This document shows, piece after piece, positions 28,529 through 37,330 of a stretch of 64,000 bases of DNA. Source of the stretch: DATEDA01 sp963754305 (lineage in GTDB: Bacteria > Pseudomonadota > Gammaproteobacteria > Burkholderiales > SG8-39); the NCBI GenBank assembly GCA_963754305.1, contig CAVWFR010000024.1, positions 1 through 64,000 on the forward strand, read 5' to 3'. Every line of letters begins with the position of its first letter. Position 1 is the stretch's first letter. The position numbers were made by a program, and so were the translations under genes. Below the pieces are notes generated by a model. That model did no database searches. It saw nothing but the letters and a program-made list of their open reading frames with translations, and was not told the DNA's origin.

Positions 28529-28575
28529 TCCGTCATCATTACAATCGCGCCACGGAATCCCGAGGAGGAGCTTCG

Positions 28576-29748
28576 ATGAACGCCACGCTTCACGTCAGCG
28601 CAAGGCTCGCGTTTGCAGCCGTTGCGATTCTCGCGGCCGCGGCCGCCCACGCCTATGACGGAATCGTCAAGAAGGAGGTCTTCACCCTGCCCTCGTATAC
28701 GACCGTCGGCGGGAAGACGATCAAGGACGTTCGCGTCGGTTACGAGACCTACGGCAAGCTCAACGCCGCCAAGGACAACGTGATCGTCATCTCACACTTC
28801 TTCACCGGGAATTCCCATGCCGCCGGGAAGTACGCCGCCGAGGACACGACGCCCGGCTATTGGGACGCGATCATCGGCGCGGGGCGCGCGATCGACACCG
28901 ATCGCTTCTTCGTGATCGCGACCGACACGCTGGTCAATCTCAATACCAAGGACAAGAACGTCACGACCACCGGGCCGGCGACGATCAACCCGGACACCGG
29001 ACGACCCTGGGGGTTGGCCTTCCCGGTGGTGAGCATGACCGATTACGTCAACGTGCAGAAGGCGTTGCTCGACGCGCTGGGAATCAAGAAGGTGTACGCG
29101 GTGGCGGGCGCCTCCGGCGGCGCAATCCAGTCGGTCGAGTGGGCGGCGGCGTATCCGGCAATGGTCGAGCGCGTGATCGCAGTGATCGGACCCGGGCTCG
29201 AGATCGACGCCTACATGATCGGGATGCTCAACGTGTGGGCGCTGCCGATTACCATGGACCCGAAGTGGAACAACGGCGACTACTACGGCAAGGACGAACC
29301 TCTCGAGGGCATCGCGCAGGCGCTCAAGGTCGTCACGCTCACCGCGAGCGGCGCCGGATCGCTCGAAAAGCGCTTCGGCCGCAAGTGGGCGGTAGACGGT
29401 CAGGATCCGCTGCAGGGCAAGGCGTTCGCGATCGAGGACCAGTTCTACAAGACCGGCCTCGCGCGCGCCAAAACGGTCGACGCGAATCACTATCTCTACA
29501 CCGTGAAGGCGAACCAGCTCTTTTCGGTGATGGACCGCGTGACGTCGATCCGCGCGAAATTCCTGTTCATCCCGGCCAGGACCGATCTGATCTTCCCGCC
29601 GTCGATGTCCGAGAAGGCCGCGGCATCGCTGCGCGCGCAGGGCAACCCGGCCGAGGTCTTCGTGATCGAAGGCGACAACGGCCACTATGACGGCCTGTTC
29701 CAGATCATGAAGGCGGACAAGGCGATCCGGGACTTTCTCGCCCGGTAA
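28576..29748 (+). CDS. Exported MetX-like alpha/beta hydrolase
   Basis: 390 residues with a signal peptide (SARLAFAAVAILAAAAAHA) and GAGGAGGAG ahead of ATG 28576. The fold is that of homoserine O-acetyltransferase: DVRVGYETYGKLN, HFFTGNSH, the nucleophile elbow GASGGAIQSVEW, an Asp in PARTDLIFPP and a His in EGDNGHYDGLF complete a triad. True MetX is cytoplasmic and has GGSMGG at the elbow, so this exported paralogue probably acts on another ester or amide. Substrate is unknown. Confidence 0.8.
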   Translation: MNATLHVSARLAFAAVAILAAAAAHAYDGIVKKEVFTLPSYTTVGGKTIKDVRVGYETYGKLNAAKDNVIVISHFFTGNSHAAGKYAAEDTTPGYWDAIIGAGRAIDTDRFFVIATDTLVNLNTKDKNVTTTGPATINPDTGRPWGLAFPVVSMTDYVNVQKALLDALGIKKVYAVAGASGGAIQSVEWAAAYPAMVERVIAVIGPGLEIDAYMIGMLNVWALPITMDPKWNNGDYYGKDEPLEGIAQALKVVTLTASGAGSLEKRFGRKWAVDGQDPLQGKAFAIEDQFYKTGLARAKTVDANHYLYTVKANQLFSVMDRVTSIRAKFLFIPARTDLIFPPSMSEKAAASLRAQGNPAEVFVIEGDNGHYDGLFQIMKADKAIRDFLAR

Positions 29749-29770
29749 ACGCGCCGTTGCGGCGCCGCGC

Positions 29771-31306
29771 GTGAACCTCGCGCATCTGCTCGCCCGCTCG
29801 GCGCGTGCGCTGCCGACGCAGCCGGCCGTCGCTTCGGGTGGGCGGGTGCTGCTCGATTACGGCCAGCTGGGGTCGCGCTGCGCGGCGCTCGCGACGAGCC
29901 TCCGATCGACACTCGGCCTTGCCGCGGGCGACCGCGTTGCGCTCCTCATGGCGAACGCACCCGAGTACATCGAGCTGCTCTGGGCGGCGTGGTGGGCCGG
30001 GCTCGCCGTCGTACCCGTCAATGCCAAGCTGCACCCGCGCGAGGCCGAGTACATCCTCGGCCATTCGGGCGCCCGCGTGTGCTTCGTGACTGAGGATCTC
30101 GCCGGCGGCATCGCCCCCCTCGCCGGCCCGGGCGCGACCCTCGAGCGCGTGATCGTCGCCGGGGACGAGTCATACCAGCGCCTCTGCACCGCCACGCCGG
30201 CGTCCGACATCGTGGCCGCGGCTCCCGACGACCTCGCGTGGCTCTTCTACACCAGCGGGACCACCGGCCGCCCGAAGGGCGTGATGATCACGCATCGCAA
30301 CCTGCTCGCGATGACGCTCTGCTACTTCGCCGACGTCGATGCGATCGGCGCCGGCGACTGCATCATCCATGCGGCGCCGCTGTCGCACGGCTCCGGACTC
30401 TACGGCCTGCCACACGTCGCGTGCGCGGCAAAGCAGGTGCTGCCGGAGAGCGGTGGTTTCGACGCGTCCGAGATCTTCGCGCTCGCCAGCGCGCACCACG
30501 GCGTCGCGATGTTCGCCGCGCCGACGATGGTGAAGCGGCTCGTCGATCACGTGCGTACGGCCGACCCGGCGCTCGAAGGGTTGAAGACGATCGTCTATGG
30601 CGGCGGACCGATGTATCTCGCCGACATCCGCGACGCGCTGGCGACGATGGGCCAGCGCTTCGTGCAGATCTACGGTCAAGGCGAGAGCCCCATGACGATC
30701 ACCGCTCTCGCGCGGCGCCATTTCGCCGCCACCTCGCACCCGCGGTATCTCGAGCGGCTCGCGTCCGTGGGCGTCGCGCAGACGGGGATCGAGCTCCGGA
30801 TCGCCGGCGCCGACGATCGGCCCGTGTCGCCGGGAACGACCGGCGAAGTCCTGGTGCGCGGCGACGCCGTCATGCGCGGCTACTGGCGCAACCCCGAGGC
30901 GACCGCGGCGACGCTCCATGACGGCTGGTTGCACACCGGTGACGTGGGCATGCTCGACCGCGACGGCTTCCTCACGCTCGTGGACCGATCCAAGGACATG
31001 ATCATCAGCGGCGGCTCGAACATCTATCCGCGCGAGATCGAGGAAGTGCTCCTGCGTCACCCGGAGGTCCATGAAGCGTCGGTCGTCGGCCGCCCGCATC
31101 CCGAGTGGGGCGAAGAGGTCGTGGCGTTCGTCGTGCGGCGCTCGGGCGCGGGCGTCGGCGAGCGCGAGCTCGACGCGCTTTGCCTCGCGCACATCGCGCG
31201 CTTCAAGCGGCCGAAGGTCTACCGATTCGTCGCGAGCCTGCCGAAGAACAATTACGGGAAAGTCCTCAAGACGGAATTGCGCGCGGTCCTGGCGCGCGAG
31301 CCCTAG
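29771..31306 (+). CDS. AMP-binding acyl-CoA ligase
   Basis: 511 residues, ANL superfamily. LFYTSGTTGRPKGVMITHRN, QIYGQGESPMTI, GWLHTGDVGMLD and the C-terminal Lys in NNYGKVLKTEL are intact. The start is GTG 29771, 22 bases after the MetX-like gene. The stop overlaps the crcB stop on the other strand (31303-31306). Likely a fatty or aromatic acid CoA ligase; specificity is not readable. Confidence 0.88.
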   Translation: MNLAHLLARSARALPTQPAVASGGRVLLDYGQLGSRCAALATSLRSTLGLAAGDRVALLMANAPEYIELLWAAWWAGLAVVPVNAKLHPREAEYILGHSGARVCFVTEDLAGGIAPLAGPGATLERVIVAGDESYQRLCTATPASDIVAAAPDDLAWLFYTSGTTGRPKGVMITHRNLLAMTLCYFADVDAIGAGDCIIHAAPLSHGSGLYGLPHVACAAKQVLPESGGFDASEIFALASAHHGVAMFAAPTMVKRLVDHVRTADPALEGLKTIVYGGGPMYLADIRDALATMGQRFVQIYGQGESPMTITALARRHFAATSHPRYLERLASVGVAQTGIELRIAGADDRPVSPGTTGEVLVRGDAVMRGYWRNPEATAATLHDGWLHTGDVGMLDRDGFLTLVDRSKDMIISGGSNIYPREIEEVLLRHPEVHEASVVGRPHPEWGEEVVAFVVRRSGAGVGERELDALCLAHIARFKRPKVYRFVASLPKNNYGKVLKTELRAVLAREP

Positions 31307-31683
31307 CGCAGCAGGGCGACGGTCTGAAAACCGAGGAAGGTGAGCGCAAGCGAGCCGAGCAGATGGCTTGCGCTATGCGCGAACGCCCAGCCGTAGCGGC
31401 CGCTCTGCAGCAGCTCCACCGCTTCCGCCGAGAACGTCGAGAACGTCGTCAGCGCACCCAGAAACCCGGTGATCAGGAACAGCCGCAGCTGCGGATGGAT
31501 GGCGTCGACCGCCTGCAGCGCGCCGACCAGCACGCCGACGAGGTAGCCGCCGACGAGGTTTGCGACCAGCGTCCCGAGCGGAAGCAGCGGCAGCGTGGCG
31601 TTGAGCGTGCCGGCGAGCCACCAGCGCAGCCACGCGCCCAGCACCGCGCCGAGCGCTACCGCGACGAAGCCGCTAAGCGGCAT
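31303..31683 (-). CDS. crcB: CrcB/Fluc fluoride channel
   Basis: 126 residues and four predicted membrane helices. The signature GFLGALTTFSTFSAE (the Phe-box/pore region of Fluc) and GTLVANLVGGYLVG are present. It exports fluoride as an antiparallel dimer. The start overlaps the end of moaE by 11 bases, making it the last gene of the molybdenum/tungsten operon. No fluoride-riboswitch-like sequence precedes it; expression probably follows moaE. Confidence 0.93.
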   Translation of the reverse strand: MPLSGFVAVALGAVLGAWLRWWLAGTLNATLPLLPLGTLVANLVGGYLVGVLVGALQAVDAIHPQLRLFLITGFLGALTTFSTFSAEAVELLQSGRYGWAFAHSASHLLGSLALTFLGFQTVALLR

Positions 31684-32143
31684 CCGCCTTCGGGCCCGTC
31701 CAGCGCTCCGCCGCCTCGTCGTCCGACTCGCGCGCCTCGACCCATCGCGGGCCTTGAGGCGTCGCTTCCTTCTTCCAGAACGGCGCGCGGGTCTTGAGGT
31801 AATCCATGATGAACTCGCACGCGGCGAAAGCCTCGCCGCGGTGCGCCCCGGCGACGACGACCAGCACGATCTGATCGGTCGGCTTCAGCTCCCCGACGCG
31901 ATGCACCACCGTGACGTCGACAATGTCCCAGCGCGATCGCGCTTCGGTGACGATCGCTTCGAGCGCCTTCTCGGTCATCCCCGGGTAGTGCTCGAGCGTC
32001 AGGCCGGCGACGGATTCGCCGTCATTCACGTCGCGGACGATGCCGACGAAGCTCGCGACCGCGCCGATCTTCGGGTTGCCGGCGCGAAGGCGGGCGATCT
32101 CGGCGCCGGCGTCGAAGTCCTCGATCTGGACTCTTATCGTCAT
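31673..32143 (-). CDS. moaE: Molybdopterin synthase catalytic subunit MoaE
   Basis: 156 residues. With MoaD it converts cPMP to molybdopterin. Motifs GAVASFVGIVRDVN, LEHYPGM, VVHRVGELKPTDQIVLVVVAGAHRGEAF and the active-site Lys stretch (KTRAPFWKKE) are present. It begins two bases after moaD ends. The family's Arg/His/Lys catalytic residues all appear in place. Confidence 0.95.
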   Translation of the reverse strand: MTIRVQIEDFDAGAEIARLRAGNPKIGAVASFVGIVRDVNDGESVAGLTLEHYPGMTEKALEAIVTEARSRWDIVDVTVVHRVGELKPTDQIVLVVVAGAHRGEAFAACEFIMDYLKTRAPFWKKEATPQGPRWVEARESDDEAAERWTGPKADAA

Positions 32144-32145
32144 GC

Positions 32146-32409
32146 TCAGCCCCCGGTCACAGGCGGGAAGAATGCCACCTCGTCGCCCGGCTTCAACGGC
32201 GTCGAGGGCTGCGCGAGCTCCTGGTTGACCGCGACGCGGACCGCCTTGCCTTGCGCCAGCGCGGTCGCCCACGCCCCGCCCCGGGCGACGAGGTGCGCGC
32301 GGAGGCTCGCCACCGTGGCGACGTCCCCGGGCAGCGCGAGCTCCTCGGCGCGGGTGCCGAGATCCTCCCGCAGCCTGGCGAAAAAGACGAGCTTGAGGGT
32401 CTCACTCAA
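32146..32409 (-). CDS. moaD: Molybdopterin synthase small subunit MoaD
   Basis: 87 residues of ubiquitin-like fold ending in the required Gly-Gly (FFPPVTGG), which is adenylated and thiocarboxylated. The start is TTG 32409 overlapping the moeA stop (TTGA), giving LSETLKLVFFARLREDLG. The upstream open frame is a shadow of moeA. It is somewhat longer than E. coli MoaD. Confidence 0.92.
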   Translation of the reverse strand: MSETLKLVFFARLREDLGTRAEELALPGDVATVASLRAHLVARGGAWATALAQGKAVRVAVNQELAQPSTPLKPGDEVAFFPPVTGG

Positions 32410-33638
32410 TGCAGCAGCTCCGCGAACGGCAGGAACCGCACCGTGTCCCCGTGCCGGATGGCGTGCTTCGCCGGGTTGTCGACCAGGCCGTCTCCCCACA
32501 CGGTCGAGGTCAGCACGCCGGAGCTCTGGTTCGGGAAGAGATCAAGACCGCCGGCTGCGTTCGATTTCACGCGGAGGAACTCGCGCCGCGCGTCGGGCTT
32601 CGGCCAGTCGAAGTCGGCGCGCATCGGATAGCCGCCCGGCTCGACGTCGATCGCACCCTGGAGGCGCAGCACGAACGGCCGGACGAACAGCACGAACGTC
32701 ACGAAGCTCGACACCGGATTGCCGGGAAGGCCGATGAAGCTGGCCTCGCCCTCCACCGCTCCGCCCGCACCGCGCCGCACGGTGCCGAACGCGAGCGGGC
32801 GACCGGGCTTCATCGCGATCCGCCAGAGGTCGAGCCGGCCTTCGGCGTCGACCGCGGGCTTCACGTGGTCCTCCTCCCCGACCGACACCCCGCCCGAGGT
32901 GACGATGAGATCGTTCGCCGCAGCGGCACGACGCAGCGCATCGCGCGTGGCGGCAAGCGTGTCTGGAACGATCCCCAGGTCGTCGATCTCGCAGCCGAGC
33001 ATGCGGAAGAGGCCGGTAAGGGTGAAGCGGTTGGAGTTGTAGATCGCCCCGGAGGGTAGCGGCTCGCCCGGCATCACGAGCTCGCTGCCGGTGGAAAAGA
33101 GCGCCGCCTTCACCCGGCGGCGCACTGGCAGCGCGGCGAGCCCGACCGAAGCGGCAAGGCCGATCTCCTGGGCGCGCAGCCGCGTCCCCGCCTCGAGTAT
33201 CGTCGCACCGGCGCGGATATCCTCGCCCGCGCGGCGGATCCATTCCCCCGGTGATGGCGCATGCTTGACCACGACGTGCTCGCCCTCAACGGCGCACTGC
33301 TCCTGCATCACCACGGCGTCGGCTCCCGGCGGGATCGGTGCGCCGGTGAAGATGCGTGCCGCGCTGCCGGGGTCGAGCGGCTTGCCCACCGTGCCGGCGG
33401 GAATGCGCTGTGCGATGCGCAGCCGCGCCGCACCGGACGCGCAGTCGGCAGCGCGGACCGCGTAGCCGTCCATCGACGTGTTGTCGAGCGGCGGCACGTT
33501 CAGCGTGGAACGCTGGGGTTCGGCGAGCACGCGCCCGGTCGCGGCGAGCGTCGGCACGGTCTCGACACCGTCCACCGGCCGGCCGCGCGCGAGCAGCCGC
33601 GCGAGCGCGTCGTCGACCGACAGCAAGCCGTTGCTCAT
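32406..33638 (-). CDS. moeA: Molybdopterin molybdotransferase MoeA (copy 1)
   Basis: 410 residues. It inserts molybdate (or tungstate) into adenylylated molybdopterin. LDNTSMDGYAVRA, RIFTGAPIPPGADAVVMQE, STGSELVMPG, TSGGVSVGEEDHVK and FIGLPGNPVSSFV are all present. It overlaps mobB (four bases) and moaD (four bases) within the Mo/W operon. A second, diverged moeA lies at 55903-57168. Confidence 0.95.
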   Translation of the reverse strand: MSNGLLSVDDALARLLARGRPVDGVETVPTLAATGRVLAEPQRSTLNVPPLDNTSMDGYAVRAADCASGAARLRIAQRIPAGTVGKPLDPGSAARIFTGAPIPPGADAVVMQEQCAVEGEHVVVKHAPSPGEWIRRAGEDIRAGATILEAGTRLRAQEIGLAASVGLAALPVRRRVKAALFSTGSELVMPGEPLPSGAIYNSNRFTLTGLFRMLGCEIDDLGIVPDTLAATRDALRRAAAANDLIVTSGGVSVGEEDHVKPAVDAEGRLDLWRIAMKPGRPLAFGTVRRGAGGAVEGEASFIGLPGNPVSSFVTFVLFVRPFVLRLQGAIDVEPGGYPMRADFDWPKPDARREFLRVKSNAAGGLDLFPNQSSGVLTSTVWGDGLVDNPAKHAIRHGDTVRFLPFAELLH

Positions 33639-34132
33639 TTTCTCAGCGCGCCGCGGGTAAGGATGAAATCGGCGACCCGATCGTAATCGCCGAGCGCGAA
33701 CCGCGGCAGCTTCGTATCGATCGCCACGTCGGCTGCGATCGCGACGATGTGCGGATCGTCGGGGTGTAGCAGCGGCTTGCCGTTGGCTTCACGATAGATT
33801 TCGATCTTCGGCAGCGGATAGCGCTTGTAACCTTCGATCAGGAGCAGATCGCACGGCGACACGCGCTCGATCTGCTCCTCGAGCCCGGGTTCGGCGTCGC
33901 CTCGCAACTCGTGCATGATGACCCAGCGGTTCTGCGAGCTGACGATCACCTCCTTGCAGCCGGCTGCACGGTGGCGATACGAGTCCTTGCCCGGCTGGTC
34001 AACGTCGAACGTGTGGTGCGCGTGCTTGATCAGCGACACGGTCAGCCCGGCGCTCGCGAAGCGCGGGACGAGCTGCTCGATCAGCGTGGTCTTGCCGCTG
34101 CCGGACCAACCGGCAAACCCGAACACCTTCAT
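33635..34132 (-). CDS. mobB: Molybdopterin-guanine dinucleotide biosynthesis protein MobB
   Basis: About 165 residues starting MKVFGFAGWSGSGKTTLIEQL with the Walker A P-loop. SLIKHAHHTFDVDQPGKDS and LLLIEGYKRYPLPKIEIYR are typical. It binds GTP and assists MobA in making the MGD cofactor used by formate dehydrogenase. ATG 34132 is chosen over an upstream codon because the family begins right at the P-loop strand. A 115-base gap separates it from the ABC ATPase, the only sizeable gap in the operon. Confidence 0.93.
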   Translation of the reverse strand: MKVFGFAGWSGSGKTTLIEQLVPRFASAGLTVSLIKHAHHTFDVDQPGKDSYRHRAAGCKEVIVSSQNRWVIMHELRGDAEPGLEEQIERVSPCDLLLIEGYKRYPLPKIEIYREANGKPLLHPDDPHIVAIAADVAIDTKLPRFALGDYDRVADFILTRGALRK

Positions 34133-34247
34133 GCACGCTCGCGGGGGTCGCCGGCCGGTGCGCGTCACCGGGCCGCCAAACCTGTTGATTGGAAGCTCGA
34201 ATTCTAGCGGGCAGCGGCCCGTACGTCGCGTGCCCCGCGGAATCGGT

Positions 34248-35036
34248 TCAGGACAGGCGGAGCGAAGGCAAGCAGGCGCGCGACGGGCGACCGTCGGGCA
34301 GCGCGATCTCGACGACGTTCACGTCTACGCCATAGAGAGCGCGCAGGTTCGCCGCCGTGACGACCTCCGCCGGCGCGCCGTGCGCGTGTATCCCCCCATC
34401 GCGGAGCAACACGACTCTATCCGCACAGAGGAACGCCTGGTCGGGGTCGTGGGTGGAAAGGAGGATCCCGATTCCGCCCCGCGCCAGCGCCGCGACCTGC
34501 TCGAGCACACGCACTTGATTGCCGAAATCGAGGCTCGCCGTCGGCTCGTCCATCACGAGCAGCGGCGTCCCCTGCGCGAGCGCACGCGCGATCAGCACCA
34601 GCTGGCGCTCGCCGCCGGAGATGCGCGTGTACTCGGCGCTCGCGAGATGCGCAAGTCCCATCCGCTCGATCGCAACGGCGGCGAGCGCCCGATCGCGCGC
34701 CGACGGGGTACCGAAGAGCTTCAGATGCGCGGTGCGGCCCATCAGGACCACGTCCTCGACGAGAAACGGGAAATAGCCGGTCACCGCCTGCGGCACGTAC
34801 CCGATGCGTCGCGCGATCGCGGCGCGGCCGAGCGAGCGGAGGTCGTCCCCATCGAGCAGCGCGGCGCCGCCCTGCGCGGGGAGCAGGCCGAGGAGCGTCT
34901 TGAAGAGCGTGGTCTTCCCGCCGCCGTTCGGGCCGAGCAGACACACGACTTCACCCTCACCGACCCCGAACGAGACGTCGCGTCCGACAGCATGGCCGCG
35001 ATAGCCGAACCCGAGCGATCGAGCTTCGAGTTTCAC
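34248..35036 (-). CDS. ABC transporter ATPase, FecE/MolC-like
   Basis: 262 residues. Walker A GPNGGGKTTLFKTLLG, signature RISGGERQLVLIARALAQ, Walker B LLVMDEPTASLD and switch His STHDPDQAF are present. It belongs to the iron-siderophore/cobalamin-type family, which also contains the molybdate importer MolC. Its stop-start overlap with the permease gene and its place between Mop/ModA and mobB suggest molybdate or tungstate as substrate rather than iron. That substrate call is inference. Confidence 0.88.
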   Translation of the reverse strand: MKLEARSLGFGYRGHAVGRDVSFGVGEGEVVCLLGPNGGGKTTLFKTLLGLLPAQGGAALLDGDDLRSLGRAAIARRIGYVPQAVTGYFPFLVEDVVLMGRTAHLKLFGTPSARDRALAAVAIERMGLAHLASAEYTRISGGERQLVLIARALAQGTPLLVMDEPTASLDFGNQVRVLEQVAALARGGIGILLSTHDPDQAFLCADRVVLLRDGGIHAHGAPAEVVTAANLRALYGVDVNVVEIALPDGRPSRACLPSLRLS

Positions 35037-36040
35037 TGCCAGCTCCGGCGCGTGGTCGCGAGCAGCCAGATGAAGATCGGCGTCCCGAGGAAGGCGGTGA
35101 GGACGCCGAGCGGGATCTCGATCCGGGCGACCGTGCGCGCGAGGGTGTCGACGGCGAGCATGAACACCGCCCCGAGGAGCACGGAGACCGGCAGCAGGCG
35201 GCGGAAATCAGGTCCGACCAGCAACCGGGCGAAATGCGGCACGAGCAGCCCGACCCAGCCGACGACGCCGGAGATCGAGACGACCGCCGCCGTCATGAGC
35301 GTGGCCCCGACTACGACGAGCGCGCGCATCGGCCCGGGCCGCACGCCGAGCGCTGCCGCCTCCTCGTCCCCCAGCGACATCACGGTGATCCGCCAACGGA
35401 ACAGCCACAGCACGACGCCGCCGACGAGAACCGGCGCAAGGACCGAGCGCACGTCGCCGGCGGTCACCGACGCGAGGCTTCCGAGCAGCCAGTAGGTGAT
35501 CGCGGGCAGCTGGTTGTACGGATCCGCGAGGTACTTGAGGAGGGCGACGCAAGCCCCGAACAGTGCGCCGAGCACGACGCCGGCCAGCACGAGCACGAGG
35601 ATCGGATCGTGTCCGCGGATGCCGGCGGCGATCGCATACGCGGCCGCAACCGCGAGGATCCCGAGGACGAATGCAAGGCCCTGGATCGCCCAGACGTCGA
35701 GCGCGAGGAAGATGCCGAGGATCGCGCCGAGCGCCGCGCCGGCGGACACGCCGAGGATGTCGGGGGAGACGAGCGGGTTCCGGAAGAGACCCTGATAGGC
35801 GGCGCCGGCACCGGCCAGTGCGGCGCCCACGACGAGCGCCGCAACGATACGTGGACCGCGCACCGCAAACACCACGGTCTCCGCCGCGCCCGGAAGATCG
35901 TGCGGCGCGCCGCTCAGCCGCGCCCAGACGAGCCGGGCGAGATCGCCGGCCGACACCGGGAACCGGCCGACCGCAAACGCCACGACGACCAACGCGACCA
36001 GCGCGACCGCGGCCCCGGCCAGGGCCCACTGCGCGCGCAT
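35033..36040 (-). CDS. ABC transporter permease, FecCD/MolB-like
   Basis: 335 residues with about ten membrane segments and the FecCD-type motifs FAVRGPRIVAALVVGAALAGAGAAYQGLFRNPLVSPDILGVSAGA and GWVGLLVPHFARLLVGPDFRRLLP. ATG 36040 shares bases with the stop of the binding-protein gene. It forms the inner-membrane channel with the adjacent ATPase. MolB-type Mo/W import is inferred from context. Confidence 0.88.
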   Translation of the reverse strand: MRAQWALAGAAVALVALVVVAFAVGRFPVSAGDLARLVWARLSGAPHDLPGAAETVVFAVRGPRIVAALVVGAALAGAGAAYQGLFRNPLVSPDILGVSAGAALGAILGIFLALDVWAIQGLAFVLGILAVAAAYAIAAGIRGHDPILVLVLAGVVLGALFGACVALLKYLADPYNQLPAITYWLLGSLASVTAGDVRSVLAPVLVGGVVLWLFRWRITVMSLGDEEAAALGVRPGPMRALVVVGATLMTAAVVSISGVVGWVGLLVPHFARLLVGPDFRRLLPVSVLLGAVFMLAVDTLARTVARIEIPLGVLTAFLGTPIFIWLLATTRRSWQ

Positions 36041-37107
36041 TACCCGCCCGGCGCCCGCCGCTCCGACGTCGCCAGCAGCGCGTCGAGCTGGGCGTCGGTG
36101 GGCGTCCGGTGGTATGCGCGAGTATAGAAGTCGCGCACCGCCGGCCGCAGGTCCTCCGGGAACTGTTCGGGATACAGCACTTTCGCGAGCCACCGGAGGC
36201 CGATCAGCCGGTTGATCGAAGGCGGGAAGTCGATCCACCCGAACGGCACGCCGGGGGCGAGATACACGCGCCCGGAGCGCACCGCCGGGACCGATTGCCA
36301 GAGCGGGTCGCCTCGTACGCCGGCGAAGAAGTTGGGATCGATGGTGACGATCGCATCGGGCCGCCAGCCGAGGATCTGCTCGATCGAGACCTGCACGAGG
36401 CCGCCGCGGCCGAGTTCCGCGGCGACGTTGACCGCGCCGACGCGCTCGATCGATTCGACGTTGATCGAGCCGGCGAGACCGGTGTTGAGGCCGCTCGGCC
36501 CGCGCGCGTAGTAGACCCGCGGCCGCCGGTCAGGCGCAACGGTCGCGACGCGCGACTGGATCTCGGCCAGCGTCGTCGTGGCGTAGCGCGCCCACTCGGC
36601 GCCGCGCGCCTCCGCGCCCAATAGCTCACCGATCAGCGCGAACGCCTCCGGCATCCGGTCGAACGCGCCGTCGAGCAGCAGATACGGCATCCCCGTCTGT
36701 GCCTGCACCCGATCGGCGAGGGAAGCGAACGTGGCGTTCACCGAGCCGTAGTCGATGATGACGTCCGGACGCGCTGCCAGCACGACCTCGACGTTCGCAG
36801 TGTTGCCGCGACCGGTGAGCCGGCCGAGGGTGGGCAGGTCGGCGTAGCGCTCGGGGACGAACGGGCGCTCGGCCGGCCGAAACGCCGTGGTCCAACCGAG
36901 CAGCGCGTCCGGTGCAACGGCGAAGAGGAGGATCGAGGCCGGCGGGCCGGCAGCGTACACGCGCTGCACCCGCTCCGGCACGGCGACCCGCCGCCCGGCG
37001 GCGTCCAGGATCGTCCGCGCGCCTTGGGCGCGCGCAAACGGGAACGCGGCCGTTGCGGCCGCGGCGATCAGAAACCGGCGGCGGCCGGCGCCGCGGCGAT
37101 CCGGCAT
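36040..37107 (-). CDS. ABC transporter periplasmic binding protein, FecB/MolA-like
   Basis: 355 residues. A twin-arginine-like leader (RRRFLIAAAATAAFPFARA) is followed by a helical-backbone type III binding protein: VPERVQRVYAAGPPASILLFAV, VVLAARPDVIIDYGS and PNFFAGVRGDPLWQSVPAVRSGRVYLAPGVPFGWIDFPPS. The last stretch resembles MolA-like and Archaeoglobus-type oxyanion-binding proteins in my recollection. It lies four bases after mop, and its stop overlaps the permease start. Confidence 0.85.
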   Translation of the reverse strand: MPDRRGAGRRRFLIAAAATAAFPFARAQGARTILDAAGRRVAVPERVQRVYAAGPPASILLFAVAPDALLGWTTAFRPAERPFVPERYADLPTLGRLTGRGNTANVEVVLAARPDVIIDYGSVNATFASLADRVQAQTGMPYLLLDGAFDRMPEAFALIGELLGAEARGAEWARYATTTLAEIQSRVATVAPDRRPRVYYARGPSGLNTGLAGSINVESIERVGAVNVAAELGRGGLVQVSIEQILGWRPDAIVTIDPNFFAGVRGDPLWQSVPAVRSGRVYLAPGVPFGWIDFPPSINRLIGLRWLAKVLYPEQFPEDLRPAVRDFYTRAYHRTPTDAQLDALLATSERRAPGG

Positions 37108-37111
37108 CGGC

Positions 37112-37318
37112 TCACTTGCCTATCATCACGTCGGAGGCCTTGATGATCGCGTAGGCGTTCTCGCCCGACTTGAGGGCGAGCTCGTCGACCGCCTCGTTGG
37201 TGATCGAAGCGGTGACCACCGCGCCGGGCGCGACCTCGATCTTGACGTGGGCCGTGGTCGCGCCCTTGGTGACCTCCAGGATCTTCCCGGCGAGGACGTT
37301 ACGCGCGCTGATTTTCAT
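37112..37318 (-). CDS. mop: Molbindin (Mop, TOBE domain)
   Basis: 68 residues: MKISARNVLAGKILEVTKG, then VKIEVAPGAVVTASITNEAVDEL and AYAIIKASDVMIGK, the canonical single TOBE/Mop domain. Molbindins assemble into hexamers that bind molybdate or tungstate and buffer it in the cytoplasm. It sits between modA and the FecBCD-type transporter inside the Mo/W operon. Confidence 0.95.
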   Translation of the reverse strand: MKISARNVLAGKILEVTKGATTAHVKIEVAPGAVVTASITNEAVDELALKSGENAYAIIKASDVMIGK

Positions 37319-37330
37319 GACGATCTCCGT

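Noticed and set aside
31684..31760. Fluoride riboswitch for crcB
   Set aside because: The region upstream of crcB is moaE coding sequence and no crcB-motif core is visible.
34248..37107. Iron-siderophore or cobalamin transporter
   Set aside because: Family alone would allow it, but there is no iron or B12 gene nearby and it is embedded in Mo/W genes, so I did not name it fec or btu.
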